From Undaria pinnatifida (lineage: Eukaryota > Sar > Phaeophyceae > Laminariales > Alariaceae), in NCBI GenBank assembly GCA_012845835.1, contig JABAKD010000023.1:979343-1043342 (forward strand): a stretch of 64,000 nucleotides of DNA, given 5' to 3'. Shown here one piece after another: positions 55,860-64,000 of the stretch. Numbering within the stretch: position 1 is the first letter of the stretch; each line of letters starts with the position of its first letter. Below the pieces are notes generated by a model, which was not told where the DNA came from, did not search any database, and saw only the letters and a program-made list of their open reading frames with translations. The position numbers and the translations under genes are program-made.

Positions 55860-57370
55860 TTGGGATGTGTTCTTTGGGGTACATTCACAACCATATCTGG
55901 GGTATTTTCCAGGCTATTACCCAACGAGGGATTTCTGCACATTTTGTGGAACGTATACTCCCGTACCTGCAACATGTGTGAGTTATGTACGTTTATTATC
56001 CCCGTACCCAGAGCTTCTATAAGTTCTATACTCCAGTCCCTACAAGAACCGGGGGCAGGACTATTCAGCCTTTTTATGCATTGCCGGTGATTCTTTGAGT
56101 TCTTTACTACTTCGGTATAATTCCCGAACCCGGAATTTCCAGATGATATTTATTATATATATACACTTTCCAGGAACTTCTGTGAATTCTGTAAGACTGT
56201 AACACAATACCCGGGGTACAGTGATGCCTATATATTTCATTTCCTAGCAATTCCTGTAACTGTTCAAGTCAATTCCGAAAAGGGTATTAAGCATTAGGAT
56301 GTGGTGTCGTACCTGTCACACAGACGGAATTCCGAAAATAAACATGCATATTGATGGCACCTGTTCATTTTTACTTCATTTCAAGAGTACGTATTAACAA
56401 GACACATTTGAAAATATTTCAAATTTCAAAAGTTTTTTTCGAGTTTATTTAGAATGGTGGCAAAATATCATACGAATTTGGCTGTTACTTGGACACCGCG
56501 TATTGCGTAATGTCAACGGTTTTTTCACATCGTCTTAACGCGCATATCGCCATCATTGAACTCTTGAACTGATTTCTGTTTCATAATAGCTTCGCCTTTT
56601 TGTCGTTGTATTGGGCTTATCGAGCTGATGGCAGAATTGGAATTGCGACCACCGTTTTTTTTTCAGGCGCCACACCCGGTATACGCTTTGAAATGATCTG
56701 TTACCAAATAGGAGCAGTGACCGCGGCTGTTGCCCGGTGGCCATTCGTTAGGGTTCGTTTTTTTTGCTATACTGTCGGTTGTGGACAGCCTTCCCAGTTT
56801 CGACAGATTTTCTTCCGGGACGTGGGCCCAGAGAGCACGTGTCATGCAGGTTCGGTATAACCCTCCTTCTGCTAATCGCACACCTGCTTTGCAGCGGTGG
56901 TTTCACGCCGGTATTAACCGTAGATATATCTTGAAGCAAGTTCGGCTGGACACTAATATCGGTAGCCGGAACCCATGTAACTTATCTACGAGTTTAATAC
57001 CCTACCCGGACATTTCCGAGTTCTGTACGCCGTTGGCTCACATTCCTGGGGTACGGACACAGCATTTTAATACGTGCCCGGAACTTCCGCAGGTTATGTG
57101 CGCCCGTTCCACAATACCCGGAAATTCTTGAAGTTTCATACCCGTACCCGTAACATCTGCGAGTTCTGTAGGGTATTCATACCCATTATCGGAACATCTG
57201 TGAGTTCTGTCCGCCCGTGCAACAATACCCGGGGTGCGAGAATAGCAGTTGTTTTACCCGCTCGAAACCCATGTGGGTTCTGCCAAACTTTCACACCAGT
57301 ACCCTCAACGTCTAGACGTTTGGCAAGACTCCCATATCGTTACCCGTAATCCACAAGCCTTTAAGAACAT
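55860..57370 (+). repeat. Degenerate minisatellite-like region
   Basis: The words TACCCGGAACTTC or ACATCTG, GAGTTCTGTA and CAATACCCGGGGTA recur many times, most clearly at 55975-56240 and 56960-57250 (for example ACATCTGCGAGTTCTG at 57152 and ACATCTGTGAGTTCTG at 57193). The middle (56330-56900) is less repetitive. Plus frames here repeat a CEF/SVSSVRP-type peptide. No gene is called. Confidence 0.6.
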
Positions 57371-58050
57371 AACATTGGAACTGTCGCTGTCAAGGAAATC
57401 TACCTTTATTGCTATAGAGAATTACGTCCCAATTGCCTTCGAAAAGAGTTTTGCGTGCTTCCTGCTCGAGGGCGTTCAGCAGTGCCAAATGCAACGTAAT
57501 TGGTCCTTGACCCGTCGCGCTCACACGATTGCGTTGTAATTTAGTTCTGCGGCATATTGTGTTCTCCGTACCTTTGGGCACCGTCGGCATTGTTCGGTAT
57601 GCTGAATTTCGTCGTCACACGGGAACGACAGCAAGCGGCACAGCCTAACGTGGTCCAGCTGATCGGGCGCCAGCGCTCATTAATTTGCGTCCGGCTTGAA
57701 GATCCGCCTCATTCAACCACCCCATGTTCTTCCGTCTGATTTCCTATATATGTCTCTCCCTGGCCACCACAAGTGGCGTTGATGTATTTTCGTCAAATGG
57801 TATAGCGTAGGATTTGGAGTCTACGTATTATGACTAAGTATCAGTAAAATACACGGGTAAGCGCGCCCGGAAGAAATCTACTGTGTTTACCAATCTACAG
57901 TTTGAACACGTTCTGCGCCAAGACCCATATAATTTTTTTTAATGTCTGTAGTCAACTCTCTTTGTATACTTACCACGAAAAATAGATATCGTTTGCATTA
58001 ATACGACATAACTTTGCGTTGAATCTCACGATGGACAGGTGTGTTCTACT
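57371..58050. other. No gene; upstream region of EsV-1-7 gene 2
   Basis: The last bases (GATGGACAG|GTGTGTTCTACT then ATG) mirror the upstream end of gene 1 (TGGCAG|GTGTTC...). CAG|GTG is in frame with the start codon in both, so a 3' splice site and an unseen upstream exon are possible. Confidence 0.4.
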
Positions 58051-58953
58051 ATGAGCCGTTGTTCGCACGTCACATGCACGACGCAATCAAGTTTCAACGT
58101 CGCTGGAAGCAAGACGGCATTGTACTGCAAGCAACATGCAGATGATATCATGGTGCACGTACGCAACAAGCAATGCTCACATCACTCGTGCACAAAACAG
58201 CCGAGCTACAATGTGATTAGCGAAAAGACGGCGGTGTATTGCAAACAACATGCAGATGATACCATGGTAGACGTACGCAGCAGGCGTTGTTTACACGAGA
58301 CGTGCAGGAAGCGACCTAGCTTTAATTTTCCCGGTACTAAGACGTCATTGTACTGCAAGCAGCATGCCGACGATGGCATGGTGGACGTACACAGCAGCCG
58401 TTGCTCGCACAACCCGTGCAGAAAGCGACCGAGCTTCAATATCCCCGGGAATAGGACGGGAATGTACTGCAAACAGCATGCCGACGATGGCATGGTGAGC
58501 GTACACAGCACCCGTTGCTCCCACGAATCGTGCACGACGAGACCGACCTTCAATTTTCTTGGCAGCAATATGCCGATATACTGTAGGCAGCATGCTGCAA
58601 ACGGCATGGTACATGTCAAAAGTAAGCGTTGCTCCCGCGAGTCCTGTTTGAGATTGCCTCGGTGGGGTATTCTAGCCGACACTTCGCCCTCTGTGTGCTC
58701 CGGCCACAAAAACACCATGACGGCCGGTTTGGTTATTGATTTTAAACGAAAGTGTGAGGTTTCTGGTTGTCATTCGTTGGCAAGGTGGGGTCTCGCCGCG
58801 ACACAGCCGACGCACTGCCCTGCTCACGGCCGGCTACGTGAAGGGCTGTCGCGCACTGTCGGAACGTGTCGCACGGGGAATAGAACGTCCAGTTCATCGC
58901 ACCGTGCCGAAGGGGTGCTTTCGTTCCACGTAAAAGCCGAGTGTTTGTTTTGA
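58051..58953 (+). CDS. EsV-1-7 repeat protein, gene 2
   Basis: 300 residues from the ATG at 58051. Seven units begin at residues 4, 42, 80, 118, 156, 194 and 235. Units 1-5 fit C-X4-C-X16-C-X2-H-X12 exactly. Unit 6 has 15 residues after the His. Unit 7 has 15 between its second and third Cys and is followed by GRLREGL, VGTCR, a serine run and the VKAECLF end. It is a paralogue of gene 1 with one canonical unit fewer. The divergent last two units and tail are strongly shared (PRWGILAD, SVCSxHKN, TAGL, ARWG, PTHC). The protein is basic with many Cys and His, so metal binding is plausible. No signal peptide or membrane segment is visible. A GTG 12 bases upstream extends the frame but is not a likely eukaryotic start. 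Transcription runs opposite to gene 1. Confidence 0.92.
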   Translation: MSRCSHVTCTTQSSFNVAGSKTALYCKQHADDIMVHVRNKQCSHHSCTKQPSYNVISEKTAVYCKQHADDTMVDVRSRRCLHETCRKRPSFNFPGTKTSLYCKQHADDGMVDVHSSRCSHNPCRKRPSFNIPGNRTGMYCKQHADDGMVSVHSTRCSHESCTTRPTFNFLGSNMPIYCRQHAANGMVHVKSKRCSRESCLRLPRWGILADTSPSVCSGHKNTMTAGLVIDFKRKCEVSGCHSLARWGLAATQPTHCPAHGRLREGLSRTVGTCRTGNRTSSSSHRAEGVLSFHVKAECLF

Positions 58954-61424
58954 AATACGGCGCGGTTTTTTGTTAGTTTTTTTTTGTATTTGTCCAACTC
59001 GATGCACGGTTATTCTCAACCATTATCTTTTCGGTGGAATGTAGGTGGTCATAAGCCACATCGTATCCTTGGCTCCGTCTTAAACAAACCGACCAGCCTA
59101 ATTCGACATCGGGTGTATTTTCAAAGTATAATTTTGGTTGTGGCGATCCTAATTTTTGGTATGGTGACTTAGAGCTTGGCGTGGGCGTGTTTTTATCGGA
59201 ACGTTGCTGTTGTTTTGGCCGGGTGTACTTTAAGCGAGTTTGACCTGGTTCTGATGATCGGTATTCTGTCGACTGTTGTATTGGTTTTGCGGCTGTAGCT
59301 TGGGGAGGTAACACTTGAGTAAACGAAACACGCCTTGTCGCTGCCGAAAACTAAGTCTGGGGACTTCCAGAAAGCTCAGAAGCAAGATCTCCTTGTGACC
59401 GCCGTATTTCGCGAAAAAGCTGCAACCTTTCTGTACGACTGCTGGTGAACGTACAATGATTTCTACGAAGCCGTCGCGACTGTTGTGACGGGTGTGTGTG
59501 TCACGCTCAATATGGTGGGGTTTATCTATAGCCGAATGGTTGCACTGGTGTTATTACAGGTAGGACCCAGCCTACGACGGGGGTCCTTTCCCGGTTCAAT
59601 TTTTGCATTGACGCGGGTCACTCACTCTAGTAACCACTCTGTTTGTTTGGGTTCTTTAACGTTCCTGGCGCTAATTTTGTGATACAAAATTTACTTGCAA
59701 CAAAATGGTAAGCCACGCTGCAACAAAAAACACGCCGAGTATCCTTTTGGTCCGCGTTTATACGGAGGATTTTGCGCGAGTGACTCGAACAAAGTAGTGA
59801 CAATGCGGGTACCCCTACGTTACCGTAACTTGGGTCATTAACAAGTTTTTGTTCTGGGTAGCACATAAAAGTTCAGCATTAAGTTCTTTTTCTGTCTTGG
59901 TGACTCACGTGTTGCGTGTATTAGCGCGGGTTTTCTACACTAGCACCCGGTCTCGTAGCCAATATCATGTTCGTCGTCTACTCATGGAACGGGTTTCAGG
60001 TAAGGTTGTCTATGAATTGCTACCTGTCAACACGCTAGCTGCTGTAGTGGGCGGTTAAGCGACCTTCTCGTATAGGCACCCTTGTGTCGCGGTACCGCAA
60101 GCACCAAACGAAGAATGAGCACTCGATCCAGAATGCTGTTTCTTGTTCCATGTACGTGTAATGATCATCCCGTAACCGCCTTCTTCCAACTACGATACCC
60201 GGTGTCGTTTTCCTGACAAAACTATGTGATGCATTCAACGAGCCGGAATATGTAAGACTGTATGAAAACCCTGTGTGGTTCGTTACGGTAAGCTTGGGTT
60301 AGATGCGGGAATACTTTATTCGCCTCAAAAACACATTTTCCCGGTAACCCCCGGGCATTTGGCGTTCCTCTTCAGCGCATCATCCTACCGCTGTCTAAAG
60401 TAGAAGCCGTTTGGGGATTACGTGCAATATACCAAGCGATGGTATGCGGAAATGAGCGACAACAGCGACGATGTTCCACTAGTGACTGGGGTTGAACCCC
60501 TCAAGAAATATAGAGTGGAAGTTGCTTTAATGAAGTATATGCGAAACTATCCATTTTTTTTGTTGTCGGTATCACGTGGACAACTATTCGGGTACTTGAC
60601 TCAAGCCAGGTTAAGAATCACCAAGTATTCCGAGTTGTTGGGGCAATGGGGGTCATTCAAGATGAAACCTCGAAATTCTCCCCAGTGTTTGCATGTTGAT
60701 CGTTTGCTCGTGTGTTCTGCTCAAACAACACACAAGTTAGGGATTGAACCGGTTGGTCCTGCAAACGTTCACTGTCGATTGTAAGTTCCCGCACTACAAT
60801 TCAGAACACCGTATACTCCATTGGTACAGTTGTGTGGGCGACTTGTACCCCAGTAAAATGCCGAGCCGTACACCAAATTTAGTTTTAAACACTGACCACG
60901 CTGATGTCCGTCAAGCCGGATATATACATTACAGTCTAATCTGACGCGAAAAAAAAAAAAAAAATTGACGCGACCAGCCGTGAACTTAACGTAACAAGGG
61001 CGTGTAGCCTGCGGATCAAAACAACCTCGACATCTACGCGTTTTTCCAACTGGTGGCGTACTGAGGAATGTATACCCACCAGGTCCCCTGTTCCCTCTAG
61101 TCTCGCCGACTCGTACTAAGGTCGATTTTTTGTCAATCCTGTGAGCACCTTTGACACCCACACATCGTCCTCCACCACACCGTCCGGGATATTGCAAACA
61201 AACATGAGTTAACAGGATCCTTGTAACACACCGCTTGGACAGTATTTAGTGTTTAGTAGGGACGGGCCGTGTATTTAGTTCCCAATATTTTTACCAACCC
61301 ATCAATACTAGGAACAAGGAGGTAATCCGATGGTTACTCCGGAGGAGGTCGACAAATTGCGTGTTCGGCGACAAGATGTTTGTCGACGATAAAAACTCCA
61401 AGTACAGCACGGTAAAAATATATA
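58954..61424. other. No recognisable gene
   Basis: Starts with the 3' flank of EsV-1-7 gene 2 (T run at about 58978). Frames up to 142 codons occur, but none has a domain, and several overlap on opposite strands. An A run lies at about 60949-60964. Confidence 0.4.
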
Positions 61425-62190
61425 AATAGAGCTTTCACCTTTCACCTAACCAAAGCTTTATGCAGCCGACCTTCCATGCTGTGGGAAGAGAGGTATAGGC
61501 AAACTTTGGACGAAACGCCTAGAGAGGCATGGTGGAGGTTCGCATCAAGTATTAATATGATGATTAGTATCTAGACGCTACTCGTCGCTAATGATGCCGA
61601 GGACGAATGTACGGACGAACGCTTTCGCTTCCGCATGCAGACGCCATTACGTTGCCGTGTTAATCCGACCTGGGGTTCTCTTCAGAGGTACGTCAGGGGG
61701 CTGCGAAACCCATGCAGAGAAAGCCATAATAACCACGCAGCAAGGGTTGTTTTGATCATTCGGGCCTCGAGATTCGAGACTTCAATATCATCGGCGGAAC
61801 AATGGTGTTGTACTGCATGGACCGAGCTGAGCCCGTATTGAAGGATGTGCAAACGAAGTGGCCAATGCAAACCATATGCCGGATATTCGCGTTAGGGAGA
61901 TTCTAACTGACAGTGCGGCTTCTGTATGCTCCCGCCGTGTCAACAACCTGGTAGCTGCTTTGGTATATGGTTTCAATCGAAGATGTATCATGGTGCGGGA
62001 TGGCAATTGGTAGCGAAATTGGGATTCACCCCGATGAAGGCTATCAACTGCCTTCATCGCGGCCGCCTCAAGAAGTAGCCGTCGCGGAATGTATGAGTTG
62101 GGTGCGGAGACAGTGTTAATCGTGAAACTCACCATACCGTGCACAACGAGGACTCGCGTTCCAGGTTTATGCCGAGTGTTTCCATTGGAA
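61425..62190 (+). pseudogene. EsV-1-7 pseudogene
   Basis: A third family member, broken by stops and frameshifts and therefore not an open frame. Recognisable pieces in order: QPTFHAVG at about 61463 and RGMVEVRIK at about 61533, with stops between; HAD near 61645; CETHAEKA at about 61702; FNIIGGTMVLYC at about 61780; ILTDSAASVCS at about 61901, followed by LVYGFNRRC; then, one frame away, LVAKLGF...NCLHRGRLKK. The last three match the divergent penultimate and final units of genes 1 and 2 in the right order. The closing GCCGAGTGTTT at about 62171 matches their tail. About six units are traceable. Many Cys and His codons are lost, so it is certainly not functional. Confidence 0.82.
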
Positions 62191-62279
62191 TGTGTCGCGC
62201 TATACATCAGGTGTTTGTTTCGTACTTCACCAGCCCGACTCTCCGTTTGGTTGTAAGCATTTGATGGTTTTGTCAAAAG

Positions 62280-62955
62280 GGTGTCGCCTTCAATCAAATT
62301 TATTGTATGCCGTATAAAAAAAGGCTCCGCTCCGCGGGCGGCCACCGCCGCCCCCCACGTCTGCGCAAGGCAAGGAAGAATGAAACTGAAAACATGTATA
62401 GGGAACAGAAAGAAGGAGGCCCAACCTTTTGATGCGAACAGCGATTTGATATTGCCAAGAACTGCTTGTGCAGAGCAAATTGCCATGTTGTGCTCAGCTG
62501 TGCTGTGTGCCTCGTTACCGTTGTTACGTTCTGATCGGCAGTACGGAGGTACTGTGCGGGGGGAAAAAAACGGGGGGCCGGGAAAGATCAAATAAATATA
62601 TGTAGAAAATAATAAATTATAAGTAGTAAACAACAATACGGTATTATACCCGGTACTGCTCTACGTTCGGAAGAAACCGCACCGCGCAGCACGGCGCAGA
62701 ACCGCAGCGAACGGCACAAAACCGCACCGTACGGCTCCGCACTGCTCCGCATGGCGCTACGCTGCGCTGCTGGCTTTTTATAGCCGGACTGATCTGAGCT
62801 GGGCGTGAATTGTGGTCCAACAGCGTATTAACACCTGATGGTATGTTCAAACCAGATGTAGTAGTACCGGTATGTGCTATAAGCCTCAAGATCTTGTCGT
62901 TGGTTCGAATCCCGTTGTCATCGGGGGGAAAAATGATCATGTAAAAATAGTAGAT
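62280..62955 (-). repeat. R2 dispersed repeat copy 2 (inverted)
   Basis: The reverse complement matches 33290-33925 throughout. It holds GGTTCGAATCCCG (tRNA box-B-like) at about 62910, a TATAAAAA box at 62772-62779 and a CGCACCGTACGG-rich stretch. The 282-codon minus frame (61788-62636) crosses from this repeat into the EsV-1-7 pseudogene and is an artefact. Confidence 0.7.
62772..62779 (-). promoter_or_regulatory. TATA-like box in R2 copy 2
   Basis: TATAAAAA on the minus strand, between GTCCGGC and AGCCAGCAGCGCAGCG, at the position homologous to the TATATATA of copy 1. Confidence 0.35.
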
Positions 62956-63124
62956 ATCAATTTGATTTTGTGGTCTTCTAGTAGATAGACTGTCCACCTA
63001 TGAGCCTTGTTTTTGTTGGTTGAATTCAGGGGTCATATGAAAAATAATGTTCCTCGTAAACAAAATTGATACATATTGGTGAAAAAAGGAACTGGTAGAT
63101 ACACCACTGCTTCTGTGGCATAAA

Positions 63125-63310
63125 AAAAAAATATATACCCTCCAGCTGTGAGATGAAATATTTTGTGGAAGATCATCTTTGCAAGCTGTGTGTGACACTC
63201 CGATCGCTCGTATTACGGGTTGTGTGTCCTCATTAAGAATATAGGTCGGCGACTCCCTTTGCAACTACAGTGTAGCTATCAGGGTCAACAGGGTGATGTT
63301 AGTCAGTGTG
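63125..63310 (-). repeat. R element copy 13 (minus)
   Basis: From ATATATACCCTCCAGCTGTG to GGGTCAACAGGGTGATGTTA. Diverged in the MSFDEIF part (GAAATATTTTGTGGAAGATC). It precedes R2 copy 2 on the minus strand, as R copy 12 precedes R2 copy 1 on plus. Confidence 0.75.
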
Positions 63311-63835
63311 TGCGCGGAAACTATAAGACCCGTTTCTGAAGAGGACAAAATCTGAAAGCTGTAAAAGAAAATGCACTAGTTTATCAAGTGAATCCTGTAA
63401 GTCGAATAAACGGTGAGGAGAGGGCGTTTTTTTTATGGACGTGGGGGCCTGATTTTGAACAAAAGGGGGTCGGGAGGGGTGGGGCAGCTCAGTTTGCGCG
63501 TGGAACCTGTAAATCCTTCTTGTGGGGGAAGGGGGGGGGGGTGTGGCGGGGGAGGAGGAGGGAGGGAGGGAGGGAGGGCTATAGGTTGCATACATCTAGG
63601 GGTTTGCTATACGCATGGTGCTAGGAAACGGCGATGGTGCGGGTGGTGGGAAAGGAGGGGGCGTTTGGGGCTGGGGGTGGTTGGAAATTGCAGCAGCGGC
63701 ATGGGAGGCTCTAAGACGATAATGAGGCGATATCCAGGGCGTGGAAGTGATTATTACGTTGGCGGATTTCGATATTAGGTGGAGCGTGTAAGCAAGAGCG
63801 AGGAAAAACAATGTTGTGGTAACAACTGAAAAACG
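63311..63835 (-). repeat. Composite repeat fragment C9 (minus, poly-G)
   Basis: GTGCGCGGAAACTATAAGAC, CAAGTGAATCCTGTAAGTCG, G runs at about 63530-63540, an AGGG-repeat at 63560-63579, and the GATATCCAGGGCGTGGAAGT and GGCGGATTTCGATATTAGGT spacers, all as in C6. The window ends shortly after. Confidence 0.7.
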
Positions 63836-64000
63836 AATATAATGCAATAGTTGTCATAACTCGCGCACAGCTTCAGCTTGTTCTTGTTGACTTTTATGTT
63901 TTGTGCCCTTGGGCGCATTACTCGTACAAAAAAGCTCGCATGGACGTCCATTAAAATACAAGCTCAACTACCAAAAAATATAAGTTGCAAGTTCAACTCC
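63836..64000. other. End of window, nothing recognised
   Basis: AT-rich, ending in AAATATAAGTTGCAAGTTCA; no match to the repeats above. Confidence 0.4.

Noticed and set aside
58206-58718. 170-codon minus frame and other frames opposite the EsV-1-7 genes
   Set aside because: Antisense shadows of a repetitive gene; the repeat structure keeps them open.
61788-62636. 282-codon minus-strand open frame, the second longest in the window
   Set aside because: It crosses from the R2 repeat into the antisense of the EsV-1-7 pseudogene; it is a by-product of two unrelated sequences.
62880-62935. tRNA gene on the basis of GGTTCGAATCC
   Set aside because: The T stem does not pair properly in either R2 copy and no acceptor or anticodon stem can be drawn; at most tRNA-derived.

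Overview
The window looks like nuclear DNA of a brown alga (Phaeophyceae) or a close stramenopile relative. The main reason is two intact genes and one wrecked gene built from the EsV-1-7 cysteine/histidine repeat (C-X4-C-X16-C-X2-H-X12). This family is large in brown algae and was named after a gene of the Ectocarpus virus EsV-1. The very low gene density, mostly short open frames, abundant dispersed repeats, a dead LINE reverse transcriptase and non-autonomous DNA transposons also fit a eukaryotic genome. An integrated algal giant-virus origin for parts of it cannot be excluded.

Layout. 0-5 kb: a diverged 1.9-kb dispersed segment (family A), a PIF/Harbinger-like non-autonomous transposon with clean terminal inverted repeats and TTA target duplication (2156-2945), a short third copy of family A, and the first copy of a short repeat called here the R element. 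5-15 kb: a stretch with no recognisable gene, only weak ORFs. 15-32 kb: a nest of a roughly 3.8-kb composite repeat in both orientations, full of long poly-C or poly-G runs, each arm ending in an R element. At 30.4-31.7 kb lies a 1.2-kb unit with 134-bp direct terminal repeats. At 32.1-32.5 kb a 390-bp inverted-repeat element has landed inside an R copy. 33-36 kb: a dispersed repeat with a TATA box (R2), then EsV-1-7 gene 1 on the minus strand. 36-58 kb: mostly decayed repeats (a degenerate array at 39.6-43.3 kb, tandem repeats at 46.8-47.5 and 48.7 kb, family A copy 2 at 49-51 kb, a LINE relic at 51.7-52.5 kb, a worn minisatellite at 55.9-57.4 kb). 58-64 kb: EsV-1-7 gene 2 on the plus strand, an EsV-1-7 pseudogene (61.4-62.2 kb), an inverted second copy of R2, and a last R/G-tract fragment.

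The only confident protein-coding genes are the two EsV-1-7 genes. They share one plan: a short start (M-G/S-R-C), six or five canonical 38-residue units, two divergent units, and a conserved tail ending in VKAEC. The R2 repeat sits next to the 3' end of an EsV-1-7 sequence in two places and in opposite orientation, which suggests a local inverted duplication. Most other long open frames are by-products of G/C runs or cross element borders. All similarities were judged by eye, without alignment software or database searches.
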